DNA of 64,000 bases from Lactiplantibacillus paraplantarum (GCF_003641145.1 NZ_CP032744.1:2666001-2730000); one strand, 5' to 3'; shown: positions 44,887-55,200, counted from the stretch's first letter. Notes: generated by a model from the sequence alone, not told the origin. Translations and numbers: made by a program.

Positions 44887-45881
44887 GAGCAACAACTAAA
44901 TATCTGAGCATTCTCGGTCTCAGTATCGCCATGCTTTTACTAGTAACGTTACTCAGTCTACGGTTCGGGGCTGATCAAATGACAACGACCACCGTCTGGC
45001 GTGCTTTGACTAGGGCCCATCCAGCCAATCTGGATCAACAAATCATTCGTCATATTCGCGTCCCCCGTGTGATTGGGGCCGCCTTGATTGGGGCGGCCCT
45101 TGCCGGTAGCGGGGCGTTGATGCAAGCCGTAACTCGAAATCCACTGGCCGATTCCGGCCTATTGGGAATCAACGCGGGAGCGGGCCTAATGTTAACCCTG
45201 TGTCTCGCTTTTTTTCCGCACCTCTCAACCTTGCAAACAACTGGTTGGGCAATCGTTGGCGCCGCTGCTAGTGCTGGGTTAATTTTCTGCATCAGTACCG
45301 CCCGGCACGTCCAACTTGATCCAACCATCTTGGTATTGGCGGGAATTGCAATCAGCAGCTTGCTAACCGCACTTAGTGAAGGGTTAGCCCTCGTCTTGCA
45401 ACTCAAACAGGACTTGGCTTTTTGGTATTTTGGCGGATTAGGTGCCGTCAGTTGGTCGCAACTGAAATTCCTTGGACCAGGGCTTGCAGTCGGTCTCATC
45501 TTGACATTACTACTGGCCCCCCAACTAAACCTCGCCTACCTTACTGATGATAACGCCCAAAGCTTAGGGAAGAGCCTCCCAATACTCCGAGGATTAGCGC
45601 TAGCCTGTGCCGTGATTCTATCCGGAATTTCGGTTGCATTAGTCGGTACGATTACCTTCGTTGGCCTGATGATTCCACATATGGCGCACTGGTTAGTTGG
45701 GGCCAGTTACCGCTACAGCATGCCATTGACCTTAGTTCTAGGCGCAACTTTGACCGTGGGTGCTGACTTGATTGCGCGTTTGGTCAATCCACCTCACGAG
45801 ACCCCCTTTGGTATTATCATCTCGCTAATTGGGGTTCCCTGCTTCATCTACTTAGCACGAAAGGAGTCGATGACCGCATGA
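44883..45881 (+). CDS. FecCD-type permease 1 (332 aa)
   Basis: About nine to ten membrane segments; the FecCD hallmarks are IRHIRVPRVIGAALIGAALAGSGALMQ (residues 48-75, given here as the region) and NPLADSGLLGINAGAG, plus GTITFVGLMIPHMAHWLVG near the C-terminal third. Overlaps both neighbours by 4 bases (ATGA), so the three genes are one translational unit. Forms the importer with the second permease. Confidence 0.9.
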   Translation: MRATTKYLSILGLSIAMLLLVTLLSLRFGADQMTTTTVWRALTRAHPANLDQQIIRHIRVPRVIGAALIGAALAGSGALMQAVTRNPLADSGLLGINAGAGLMLTLCLAFFPHLSTLQTTGWAIVGAAASAGLIFCISTARHVQLDPTILVLAGIAISSLLTALSEGLALVLQLKQDLAFWYFGGLGAVSWSQLKFLGPGLAVGLILTLLLAPQLNLAYLTDDNAQSLGKSLPILRGLALACAVILSGISVALVGTITFVGLMIPHMAHWLVGASYRYSMPLTLVLGATLTVGADLIARLVNPPHETPFGIIISLIGVPCFIYLARKESMTA

Positions 45882-46873
45882 CCATCCACCGACGTGTATG
45901 TACTTGGTCCGTCTGCTTAGCAGGTTGTATCCTAGTCCTCGCCCTAATTAATCTCAGTACCGGTACAATGGCAATCGGGTTACCAGCACTCTTCCAAATC
46001 ATTAGTGGTCACGGCGCTGCTACGGACACACTAGTTCTATTCAACTTTCGGCTTCCGCGTATTATTCTAGCGCTGGTCGTTGGCTGGGCCTTGGCCTTAG
46101 CAGGTAACGTCCTACAAACGATTACGAATAACCCGATGGCCGATCCTAGTCTATTAGGGATTAACAACGGTGCTGGTCTCGCGGTGATGCTGCTCATTAT
46201 TAGTGCCGGTACGAACGCCTCCTTGACGTTTAGTCTACCGATTGTAGCACTGCTTGGCGCGTGGTTGAGTACCGCACTGATTTTTCTATTAGCCAACCAG
46301 CCACAGCGGGGGATCTCATCAAAACGGTTATTATTAGTCGGCGTCGCCCTCTCCGGCTGTTTTTCAGCGTTAATGGTCTTGATGACCCTTAAGTTGTCCC
46401 CAGATAACTACCAATTCGTCATGAACTGGTTAGCTGGTAGCTTATGGGGCACTGATTGGGCCTATATCGGTTGGGCCTTACCATGGCTCGTGGCCGGTAG
46501 TATCATTCTTTTGATTCAATTACCCGTCCTAGATGCATTTACGTTAGGAACGACCACGGCACAAACCTTAGGCCTCAACTTGAAACACCAGCAGCTCGGC
46601 CTAATCAGCGTCGCTGCGATGCTCGCGGGCGTCAGCGTTGCCATTAGCGGTGGTATCAGCTTTATCGGTTTGATCACCCCTAACCTAGCCCGCCGAATCG
46701 TGGGATCGCGACAACGCTATCAGCTTCCACTAGCAGGGCTACTAGGAAGTACGTTATTACTGGCCGCGGACACTTTAGGCAAACTAATTACCACAACTAC
46801 AGAATTACCGGCCGGTGTATTAGTCGCGCTAATTGGGGCCCCTTACTTTATTTATTTGTTGGTGCGGGGATAG
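45878..46873 (+). CDS. FecCD-type permease 2 (331 aa)
   Basis: FecCD permease with FRLPRIILALVVGWALALAG, NPMADPSLLGINNGAG and GGISFIGLITPNLARRIVG. Similar to permease 1 in plan but divergent in sequence, as usual for the heterodimeric FecC/FecD type. Last gene of the operon. Confidence 0.9.
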   Translation: MTIHRRVCTWSVCLAGCILVLALINLSTGTMAIGLPALFQIISGHGAATDTLVLFNFRLPRIILALVVGWALALAGNVLQTITNNPMADPSLLGINNGAGLAVMLLIISAGTNASLTFSLPIVALLGAWLSTALIFLLANQPQRGISSKRLLLVGVALSGCFSALMVLMTLKLSPDNYQFVMNWLAGSLWGTDWAYIGWALPWLVAGSIILLIQLPVLDAFTLGTTTAQTLGLNLKHQQLGLISVAAMLAGVSVAISGGISFIGLITPNLARRIVGSRQRYQLPLAGLLGSTLLLAADTLGKLITTTTELPAGVLVALIGAPYFIYLLVRG

Positions 46874-47006
46874 CCACTTTTCGCTACACACTAACAAACC
46901 AACTCATGAGTGCTATTAAGCTTAGTTACTAGTTGGCCGCATTACTTAATCAGACTATCTACGCGGTATTTATTATTATTGGTACCCGAATGTCACAATT
47001 CATAAT

Positions 47007-47060
47007 AAAATAACCATCGTCGATCTACCAGTAATCTGATAAGTTGACGGTGGTTATTTT
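47007..47060. terminator. Terminator between the ABC permease and SDR genes
   Basis: Stem AAAATAACCATCGTC with GACGGTGGTTATTTT (one wobble), about 20-base loop; T-rich on both sides; convergent genes. Confidence 0.75.
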
Positions 47061-47168
47061 TAAAGTCAAATCACTTTAAGCTGGCTTACCCTGCTGACAG
47101 ATGCTGGGTCATCACACTTCTTGCTGGGCTGGCCGTACCAACACTTCGCTAATCGCAACGTGCTTAGG

Positions 47169-47858
47169 CTAGTCAATCGCAAATAAGACAGCGTTGGCGA
47201 TGTCTTCTGGATTCAAGGCCAATCCTTGACTGTCATCCGCATTCATTAGCTCACTGATGCCCGCCTGAATTTGTGTATTGCCAATCGTATTGACTAACTC
47301 AGTTCGCACTGCACCGGGTGACACGATGGTTGACCGAATCCCGTGACCCTTTTCTTCTTGGCGTAAACCCTCCATAATAGCTCGCACCGCATATTTGGTT
47401 CCATTATACACAGCCGATGCGGGATAAACGACATGACCGGCTACTGAATCTGTTGCAATAATCAACCCATCGTGTTGTTTTTGCATGATTGGTAAGACTT
47501 TTCCGATGCCATTCAAAACCCCCATGATATTGACGTTGAGCATCATCTGCCACTTATCATAATCCCGGTCACTCAAATTACCTTGCGGCATCGTACCAGC
47601 GTTGTTGTATAGCACATCGACGCGCCCAAACTTGGCAACGGCTAAGTCAATCAATGCCCGAACTTGTTGGCGATCCGTCACGTCAGTTACTTGATAGAAT
47701 GCGTTATCGCCAATTGTCTGGCTCAAAGCTTGTAGCCGGTCTTCTCGACGGGCGCCCAAAACGACTTTGGCACCCTTAGCTGCTAGTAACTTAGCGGTTG
47801 CCGCGCCAATACCACTAGACGCACCCGTAATAACGACAACTTTATTATCAATACTCAT
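47169..47858 (-). CDS. Short-chain dehydrogenase/reductase (229 aa)
   Basis: Classical SDR: TGASSGIGAATAKLL, NNAG near residue 87, Ser in ATDSVAGHV and YNGTKYA (YxxxK) near 152-156. The basic LGARREDR after the second strand suggests NADP preference. Followed upstream by the acetyltransferase gene with 25 bases between, so the two form an operon. Resembles YdfG/serine-type 3-hydroxy acid dehydrogenases; substrate open. Confidence 0.9.
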   Translation of the reverse strand: MSIDNKVVVITGASSGIGAATAKLLAAKGAKVVLGARREDRLQALSQTIGDNAFYQVTDVTDRQQVRALIDLAVAKFGRVDVLYNNAGTMPQGNLSDRDYDKWQMMLNVNIMGVLNGIGKVLPIMQKQHDGLIIATDSVAGHVVYPASAVYNGTKYAVRAIMEGLRQEEKGHGIRSTIVSPGAVRTELVNTIGNTQIQAGISELMNADDSQGLALNPEDIANAVLFAID

Positions 47859-47883
47859 TTGTTAATAACCTCCGTTAACTTGC

Positions 47884-48429
47884 TTAATCAATTGTTTTAA
47901 TCACCTTAGCAGGAACTCCCGCCACTACCGTATTTGCAGGCACCGATTTTGTCACGACCGCACCAGCACCCACAACGGCATTTTCACCAACTGTGACCCC
48001 GGCTAAGACCTTGGCTCCCGCCCCAATCCAGGCATTTCGCCCAATGTGAATTGGTTGAACTTCAACTGCGTGCCGCTTAGCAGGATCTAACGGGTGATTG
48101 ACGGATAGTAACATCGCCCCCGGACCAATCAACACGTCATCTGCCAGTTCAATCCCGCCTAGATCAGTAATCTGAACATTGTCATTAATGAAGACGCGGT
48201 TACCAATCTTTAAATTACGCCCATAATCCGTCCACAATGGGACGCGAACTTCTACAGAGTCATCAATCGATTGGCCCGTGATTGCGGCTAATAACTGTCG
48301 CATTTTACTAGGCTGGTGCGTCGTATTTAATTGTTGAATTCGCTGCTGATTCGCGTCCACGATTGGCTGAATGGCTTGTAAATAAGCCTGATCTAAATAC
48401 TTTGGTTTGATGATGTCACCCTCCCTCAT
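47884..48429 (-). CDS. Hexapeptide-repeat (maltose/nodulation-type) O-acetyltransferase (181 aa)
   Basis: Left-handed beta-helix enzyme with repeats such as IGNRVFINDNVQI, LIGPGAMLLSVNHPLD (active-site His) and VGAGAVVTKSVPANTVVAGVPAKVI. The family acetylates a sugar hydroxyl with acetyl-CoA. The N-terminal helical Mac domain is shorter than usual. The ATG at 48429 has no good ribosome binding site; AGGGAGGG lies inside the first codons, 4-7 bases before two ATC codons, so the true start is uncertain. First gene of a two-gene operon with the SDR. Confidence 0.85.
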   Translation of the reverse strand: MREGDIIKPKYLDQAYLQAIQPIVDANQQRIQQLNTTHQPSKMRQLLAAITGQSIDDSVEVRVPLWTDYGRNLKIGNRVFINDNVQITDLGGIELADDVLIGPGAMLLSVNHPLDPAKRHAVEVQPIHIGRNAWIGAGAKVLAGVTVGENAVVGAGAVVTKSVPANTVVAGVPAKVIKTID

Positions 48430-48551
48430 GAATTAAACTCAGTATACGGGTCTAAAACGAATATGTTAAATACTTATAATTAATAATTATATATAGCGAA
48501 AAAGCATAGTTACCCTTTGACTGATTCATAGTGACTCAGGCTCAAAAAAGC

Positions 48552-48581
48552 GTTCCACAATCTTCTCCAAGATTCCAGAAC
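48552..48581 (-). terminator. Terminator of the GH4 gene
   Basis: Stem around AATCTT-CTCC-AAGATT extended by GTTCC/GGAAC pairs, followed by TTTTTT on the minus strand. Confidence 0.7.
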
Positions 48582-48599
48582 ACTTCATTAGCGTTAATA

Positions 48600-48660
48600 C
48601 TTGGCATGGTAACGCCTTTACTAACGATAACCATCGTTATGCGGTTACGCCCATGCCAAG
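48600..48660. other. Structured inverted repeat after the GH4 gene
   Basis: Outer arms CTTGGCATGG/CCATGCCAAG enclose TAACG repeats and an inner perfect hairpin TAACGAT-AACC-ATCGTTA. There is no T-run, so it is not a plain terminator; a 3' stabilising structure or a small repeat element is possible. Confidence 0.5.
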
Positions 48661-48665
48661 CCTAC

Positions 48666-50072
48666 TTAATCTGATACGACTTGAGTGACTTCTGACAACT
48701 CAGCAGCTACCGTATCTTGAACCATTATGCCAGCAGCAATTAACGCTTGAATCTTATCAGCAAATTGTGGTAAATAAGCCTGATGCGCAATCAAGAGTTC
48801 ATCTAACACTCGCTTGGCAGTTGCACCACTCGGAATTAGTGGATTCATTGTGAAGGCTTGCAGTGCAAGGCCATAGTCACCGGTAACGGCCGCTTCAACG
48901 ATCACTAACTCCATATTTTTCATTAATTGTAGCCAGCCGCGTTCAGCTGGTTGAAAATGACCAAACGCCATTGGAACAGCCCCAGCAGCACCAATCTGTG
49001 CCGAAACTTCCACAACATGATCACTCGGTAAGTCTGGCACGCTCCCTTGATTCAAGGTCGAAACCACCATATGGGTCTTCTTATCTCGGTAAATCGACGC
49101 AATCGCCTCACAGGCCGCATCGGAATAGTGCGCACCACCCCGTTCAGCTAATTGCTTAGGTTTATAATCCAATTCAGGATCACGATATAACTCGAACAAT
49201 TCCTCTTCAATTTGAGTCACTTGTTGTGCTCGCGTCTTATTCTCACGATACTCCGCTAACCCGTGCGCGGTCATTTCTTCCTGTCGGTAATAATAGCGAT
49301 GATAACCACACGGAATCATCCGCATCGCAGCTAATTGGTCTTTGAAAAATGGCACATCAAAAATATTAGTCGGCAGTCCGGCATCATTATCACCAAATAA
49401 TTTGTCGATAATCGTCATTGTTACTTCTTGACCCGATTCATCCCAAACGCGGTGCCAATGAAAATGATCAATACCAGCAAATTTATACGTGAGCTGATCT
49501 AATGTCTTACCAATCAATTCTGGCTCACTCAACATTGCCATCACTGGGACGTTACATAATCCAATAACCCGGTCCCAATGGCCGTATGTCCTGATTGCTT
49601 CTGTAATCATGCCACTAGGATTCGTAAAGTTAATCAGCCAGGCTTGCGGACACAATCTCTTCATATCGGCCACAATGTCTAAGATTACCGGTACCGTCCG
49701 AAAAGCTTTAAATATCCCACCAGCCCCATTAGTTTCTTGACCAATCAATCCATAATAATTGGGAATGCGTTCATCTTTAATACGTGCAGGTAACCGCCCT
49801 ACTCGAAATTGGGTGGAAACAAAGTCTGCGTCCTTCAATGCCGCCTGCCGATCCAAGGTTAAGTGTACCTCCCAATCCAGCCCAGCCGCTTTGACCATCC
49901 GTTGAGCCATCGCACCGACAATTTTTAGCTTTTCCATCCCCGCTTCAATATCCACCAACCAAATTTCCTTAATTGGCAATTGCTCGCGCCGTTTAATATA
50001 GCCCTCAATCAATTCAGGGGTGTAACTCGACCCACCACCAATGGTAACTAATTTCAATGCATCGTGTGACAT
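48666..50072 (-). CDS. GH4 6-phospho-beta-glucosidase (468 aa)
   Basis: NAD- and Mn-dependent family 4 glycosidase: N-terminal Rossmann motif TIGGGSSYTPELIEG, then QFRVGRL, ETNGAGG, the metal/catalytic region FTNPSGM and GLCNVP, and HFHWHRVWD. These match LicH/CelF-type enzymes hydrolysing cellobiose-6-phosphate-like substrates imported by a PTS. No PTS gene is next to it. A LacI regulator lies directly upstream and a LacI-type dyad sits in the promoter. Confidence 0.92.
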   Translation of the reverse strand: MSHDALKLVTIGGGSSYTPELIEGYIKRREQLPIKEIWLVDIEAGMEKLKIVGAMAQRMVKAAGLDWEVHLTLDRQAALKDADFVSTQFRVGRLPARIKDERIPNYYGLIGQETNGAGGIFKAFRTVPVILDIVADMKRLCPQAWLINFTNPSGMITEAIRTYGHWDRVIGLCNVPVMAMLSEPELIGKTLDQLTYKFAGIDHFHWHRVWDESGQEVTMTIIDKLFGDNDAGLPTNIFDVPFFKDQLAAMRMIPCGYHRYYYRQEEMTAHGLAEYRENKTRAQQVTQIEEELFELYRDPELDYKPKQLAERGGAHYSDAACEAIASIYRDKKTHMVVSTLNQGSVPDLPSDHVVEVSAQIGAAGAVPMAFGHFQPAERGWLQLMKNMELVIVEAAVTGDYGLALQAFTMNPLIPSGATAKRVLDELLIAHQAYLPQFADKIQALIAAGIMVQDTVAAELSEVTQVVSD

Positions 50073-50124
50073 AAGCTGACCTCCGTATTAAAGTTATATT
50101 GTTTAACACGGTTAGTATAAATTG

Positions 50125-50138
50125 TGGGAATGTTCCCA
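50125..50138. promoter_or_regulatory. LacI-type operator (TGGGAATGTTCCCA) in the GH4 promoter
   Basis: Perfect 6-2-6 dyad directly after a minus-strand TTGACA (50139-50144), with TATACT 19 bases later. Such a position would block RNA polymerase. Confidence 0.75.
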
Positions 50139-50152
50139 TGTCAAGTCATAAG

Positions 50153-51115
50153 TTAACACGAGGATCGAAAAATCAGCCGTGGTGTTAGTTGTTGATACGG
50201 CCGACTAGTCTGTTGAATCCGATTAATCAAATAAGTATAGGCGTTTTGTGCTTGACCTTGAAGCTGAGCATCAACCGTTGTAATCGCCATCAATCGTCCA
50301 AATTCGCTATTATCAAAACCAAACACTCGGCAATCTTCTGGAACGCGTTTACCATGCAACCGCAATGTTGCAATAAACTCGGCAGCGACATAATCTGCGT
50401 ACAATACTACGACCTGAGGTGGATTAGGCGTTTGTAACCAAGTTAAAGCCGCTTGCTCACCAGCATGTTGTTGATGTTGGTGTGCTTGTTGCCATTCCTG
50501 ATCAATTTGAGGATATTTTCGTTTAAAAGCTGCGATTGCGTGCAACCGTGCCTGGGTATTGCTTGCCCGCTTATTGTTTAACACATGGCCAATCCGGGTA
50601 TATCCTTGGTTGACCAAATAAGTCAGAATTTGAAGATACAAGGGATAATGATCAATGTACGAAGAATAGATTTCATTTGAATCTATTCGCTGCCAAGTGG
50701 CAATGGGCCCGTATTTAGTATATGGTTCAATCTTATCCCAACGATTATGGCGTACTGCAATATAAACCGCATCCAATTCATGAGTCATCAATTGATTCAA
50801 AACATGTAATTCATCCGCCGCATTGGTTGTTTGATACATGTTAACTCGGTAACCGTCACTTTGAGCAATCTGCGTAAAATAATTAATTAAATCGCCCATC
50901 ACCGGTGCATATTCATTAACTAAAAAACCAATTGTTTTGGTTCGCTGAGCCTTCAATTGGCGCGCCAATTGGTTGGGAACATAATTAACTTGGTGCATCG
51001 CTGCTAACACACGTTTTCGGACCGGTGCGCTAACATAACCGTGCCCACTGACAACTCGTGAAACCGTTGACTTTGATGTTTGGGCAAGCTTCGCAACATC
51101 AAAAATAGTCGCCAT
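50153..51115 (-). CDS. LacI-family repressor of the GH4 gene (320 aa)
   Basis: N-terminal helix-turn-helix MATIFDVAKLAQTSKSTVSR and hinge NYVPNQLARQL, then a periplasmic-binding-type domain. GAGGAGG 8 bases before ATG 51115 sets the start. Located directly upstream of the GH4 gene on the same strand, with the operator between them. The effector is likely a phosphorylated or free beta-glucoside. Confidence 0.9.
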   Translation of the reverse strand: MATIFDVAKLAQTSKSTVSRVVSGHGYVSAPVRKRVLAAMHQVNYVPNQLARQLKAQRTKTIGFLVNEYAPVMGDLINYFTQIAQSDGYRVNMYQTTNAADELHVLNQLMTHELDAVYIAVRHNRWDKIEPYTKYGPIATWQRIDSNEIYSSYIDHYPLYLQILTYLVNQGYTRIGHVLNNKRASNTQARLHAIAAFKRKYPQIDQEWQQAHQHQQHAGEQAALTWLQTPNPPQVVVLYADYVAAEFIATLRLHGKRVPEDCRVFGFDNSEFGRLMAITTVDAQLQGQAQNAYTYLINRIQQTSRPYQQLTPRLIFRSSC

Positions 51116-51191
51116 GCTTCCCACCTCCTCTTAATCCTAGCTTACTCGATTAACACATTAAAATTCAAGCAACTAAGCTGGGTGTCAGCGC

Positions 51192-51222
51192 TTGTGTTGG
51201 GACTGCCCCCCCATGTTATACT
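51192..51222 (+). promoter_or_regulatory. MerR-type promoter with a 19-base spacer
   Basis: TTGTGT, 19 bases containing TGGGACTGC and seven C, TATACT. Long spacers of 19-20 bases are the hallmark of MerR-activated promoters. Confidence 0.6.
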
Positions 51223-51253
51223 CGGTTCAATCGAATACAAGGAGGCTCGTCTC

Positions 51254-51670
51254 ATGAATACCGCCGCATTTTGCCATCACGTTCATACCACTCGTGATAC
51301 ATTACGCTATTATGAACAGATCCACTTATTGGTTCCCAAACGTACCAATAACCGCTACCGTCAATATGATGCCGCTGATCAACAAACATTTCAACTTATT
51401 CGCCAGTTGCAACGAGCCGGCCTAACATTGACTGAAATCAAACAAGTGCTATCCTTGCGCCAGCAATCTGTAACACCAAGCTGTCATGATGAAACACTGC
51501 TCTTCATTCAACACAAAGCCAGCGAATTCTACCACCAAGCCACATTTTTTCAACAATTGGCCAGCCTGGCTGATCAATTAGCAGATGCACTTGAACATGA
51601 TGAGTCGCTAAAATTCCAACAATTGTTATCACATTTAGGAGGTACGGATGATCAAACTAATTCATGCTAG
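51254..51670 (+). CDS. MerR-family transcriptional regulator (138 aa)
   Basis: Winged-helix start FCHHVHTTRDTLRYYEQIHLLVPKR with the expected DTLRYYE motif, then NRYRQYDAAD and a long coiled coil. GGAGG 8 bases before ATG 51254. Two Cys occur (FCHH, SCHD) but no metal-site pattern. Overlaps the next gene by 23 bases. Confidence 0.9.
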   Translation: MNTAAFCHHVHTTRDTLRYYEQIHLLVPKRTNNRYRQYDAADQQTFQLIRQLQRAGLTLTEIKQVLSLRQQSVTPSCHDETLLFIQHKASEFYHQATFFQQLASLADQLADALEHDESLKFQQLLSHLGGTDDQTNSC

Positions 51671-51980
51671 TATCCGTTGCTTATTAGAGATGACAACGAT
51701 TATCCTGTTCTTAATAAGCGGTTTACGGACGGCTAGTTGGCAGCGTATCACCATCTTACTCACCCTTTTACTGCTCATTTTATTTTGGTCACGTTACATG
51801 GCGCCACTTTCAGCATCACGATGGCCATCGCACCGGCGATTACTCGTAGAATGTCTGCTCTTCGGTAGTACGATCATCTTAACCTACAGCCTAATTAATC
51901 CAATCTGGGCTAGTGTTTATGCTGTCATTGCAATTATCAATACAACTAGTGAACATCTCATTACTACTCCCTCACTTTAA
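51648..51980 (+). CDS. DUF2568 (YrdB-like) membrane protein (110 aa)
   Basis: Four hydrophobic segments with the family pattern FWSRYMAPLSASRWP and LLVECLLFGS. Function unknown. GGAGG 5 bases upstream of ATG 51648; begins inside the MerR gene, so expression is coupled. MerR-DUF2568 pairs recur in lactobacilli. Confidence 0.82.
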   Translation: MIKLIHASIRCLLEMTTIILFLISGLRTASWQRITILLTLLLLILFWSRYMAPLSASRWPSHRRLLVECLLFGSTIILTYSLINPIWASVYAVIAIINTTSEHLITTPSL

Positions 51981-52154
51981 AGCTTAACAAGCCTATTAAC
52001 ACCGGCCAACCTAGCAATGGACAACCAAGCAAAAGCAGCCGCCTTCAAACAGTACCAACAAATTATTCATGGTCGTCTTCAACATTTGAAAGCAATCGAT
52101 CAGTTATTGGCTACTAAAATCGACTATTTTGAAAATCATTCCACTAATGTTTAA
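51981..52154 (+). pseudogene. Possible C-terminal remnant of a MerR-family gene
   Basis: The frame is open from just after the DUF2568 stop to TAA at 52152-52154. The end, FKQYQQIIHGRLQHLKAIDQ followed by LLATKIDYFENH, resembles the final coiled coil of MerR regulators (KIxYYE). The only ATG (52017) lacks a ribosome binding site. Read as leftover of a lost regulator gene; a real 45-residue protein is less likely. Confidence 0.4.
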
Positions 52155-52163
52155 AGTATAAAC

Positions 52164-52221
52164 AAAACGCCTAATATCCTAGTAACAGTATTCTTACCAA
52201 TACTAGGATGTTAAGCGTTTT
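52164..52221. terminator. Strong bidirectional terminator before the giant adhesin's 3' end
   Basis: About 21-bp imperfect stem (52164-52184 with 52201-52221) flanked by T-runs on both strands. Confidence 0.85.
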
Positions 52222-52247
52222 TTGTGTGCTATCGTTAGACAAATTCA

Positions 52248-55200
52248 TTACTTCTCATAGTGCTTGCGTTTTAATTCACCAAAGCCCAACAATAACGTCG
52301 CTAAGGTTACCCCTAGTATTTCAGTCATCAATTCGGACCGGCGACTTTCACTGGTTTGCGGTAATTGTCTCGACGTAGCTACTCTAGTCTTATTAGTCTG
52401 CACCGTTGCTTCGCTTGCCGCTTTAATTATCGGGGTCGCCTTTACAGCGTTAGCACGACTGGTTATTGCCATTTGTGACGGTTCAAGTGCAGATAATTGA
52501 TTGCTAGTTGTGACGTGATCAGCCTTCACGATTGTCGTTGGCTTTGTTGGTTGCAATAAATGAACTAATTTTGCCGGTGTCGTCGACTGCGCTGGCTTAA
52601 GCAAATCATCCGCGCCTGTTGGTTTTGCCGGTTTTACTGGCTTTAATGGCTTTAATGGTTCTACTGGTTTTGTCGGTTCGATTGGCTTTGTCGGTTCTGT
52701 CGGTGTTAGGTTATCCAACGCATAGGTTAACGTTTGGACATCATCAACACTATCAGCCGTAATTGTTACAGCCTGCGTAGTTGCTGTCAACGCATAGTAC
52801 TTCGCAATCGTTGGGGCAGTCAAGGCCGTGAAGTTCAGCACGGTCGGTTCCCAATCGCGATACGTCGCCACGCCAGTCACCGCGTCTTCAATGCCAGAAC
52901 GTGTAAATGTTAGTGCCCGGATTGTATCGGCTTGAAGCATCTGCCCAGATTGATCCTGATAGTGCACCGTTTGTGTCACCGTTTTAGTGAGTTGATCTTG
53001 GTCGGTAATCGCTAGCTTATTATGCGCCAAATACACCGTATATCTCTGAACAACGCCATCTTGATTGAAGACAGCCCCCATTGATGGATAGTCATTACTC
53101 ATCAAGACGTAACCAGCTTTAACGTATTGTGCAATCACTGACGCTGGTTGATAATCCGCTTGAGTGCCGAACAATCCAGTCAGCGTAACGCTAGCTCCCA
53201 GTTGATGCCCCACTGTGACATCGATATAAGTGACCATCGCCGTTTCGATATTCGCTTGGTAAACAACTGTTTGTTGTACATCAGCATCACCAGCCTTGAC
53301 CGTTATACCATCGACGCGGACAGCACTCGGAGTATAACCTGTAATGACTGGTGAATCGATGGTCGCGTATGCACCCGTCACGATGGATTCAGCTGTATCC
53401 CAATCCGTATACGTGACTTTCTTCGTTACTTGGTCAAAGGTCGCCGTTCGATGGAAGATCACCGTTTGCGCCACAGTTGGGGCAGCGTTTTGTCCATCAC
53501 CATAAACGTAATTGATGATGCGCTTAGAGCGAGTCGTTAGATCCTCAATCCCGGTCCCAACCGGATATTTAGGCCCATCTGGGTTAGTTGGATCAATCGG
53601 CTGACCTGGTTTCCCAGGCTTAGTTGGAGTGACGGTCGTCAACTGATGCGTTAGTTTGACCGTATAGACTTTCATCACATCATCCTGGTCAAAGCTAATT
53701 CCGGTTATTGGAACATTGTTCGAAGTTAATTGATAGCCTAAGCTTTTATAAGCCGCAATCTGCGAAGCCGGTGAATAGTCACTAACGGTGTCATAATCAC
53801 CAGTCACCAATCTCGTTGCTAACGTATCGCCACTCGTCACATCAACAAATACAATGGACGCCACCTCTGGTTTAGCTGTATACGTAATCACGACTGGTTG
53901 TAGCTCACTTTGGCTAGTGACCGTGATTGCACCAACTTCAGCAGCACTGGCCTGATAGCCAGTAATCGTCGGTGACGTGACCACAGCCAACGATGCAGTC
54001 TGACCAGGTGCAACCACCCAATCACTATAGATCAACTGTTTGCCAGTCACCATATCAAAAGTCGCTGTCCGCTCAAAAGTGACCGACTGGTTAACAGCAG
54101 CCGCTGCTAACTTGCCAGTCGCATACTGGTACATGATGGTGCGCGTCACCGTTTGCTGCAATGAATCACGGCCGGTATCAGCCGGATATTTAGGTCCACC
54201 TGGATAATTAGTATCGATGGGCTGACCGGGCTGTCCCGGATGGTCAACGCTGACCGTTACCCGGCGATGTACTAGTGTAATCCTATAAGTCGGGTCATCC
54301 TGATTATATGTCAGCTGATTAGGTAAATCCGAACTGGCTAATTCATAGCCTAACTTTTCATACTTCGCAATATCAGCAGTAGCCGTATAGTTAGCTGAGT
54401 CACCATAATTTCCACGAAGCTCAACGGTCGCTAAAACTTGATTGCCGGTGGTTTCATCAATAAATTGAATCTTAATCGTTTCGGGATTGACGGTATAGAT
54501 CACCGTCTTCGTCATGACTTCACCAACACTAGCGGGCATTGCCGCGGCAACCGTCGCTGTATCTGCCGTGTAACCAGTAATGATTGGCGAAACAACGACT
54601 GGATAGCCACCAGTCGCACTCGTTGTCCAGTTACCATATGAAAGCAATGTCCCATCTACCGCATCGACTATTGCCGTACGAGTATACCCCACTGTTTGAA
54701 TCACATTATCTAATCCAGTTGGTGTTTGGTCGGCATAGACGTAATTAATTATCCGCTGACTAGTGGTCGTTAAGTCACTAACCGTCAAGCTACCTGGATG
54801 ATCGACCGTGACCGTGGTTGTTCCATGCGTCAAGTACACATAGTAGGTCTGTTCAGTATCTTGATCAAAACGAATCGACGTTGGGACTTGATCCGAAACT
54901 AAGACGTAGCCTAATTCTTCATACGCCTCAATGTCATTAGCCGTCGTATAATTTACCGACGTACTAAAGCTACCACTGAGCGGCACCCGCTTTAAAGTCG
55001 CGTTATTTTGATCCTGATCGACGTAAACCACAGTGATCTTTTCTGTATTTGCCAGATAGGTGTAAACGACTTGCCCACCAACATCGGTTAAAGTGCCATC
55101 CGCTTGATAACCGGTACTTCCTGGTTGCAAGGTATAGCCAATTTTATTGTGAGCAGCCGCGGTATCACTCGTTGTATAGTTCAAATAATCGGTAGCGTTG

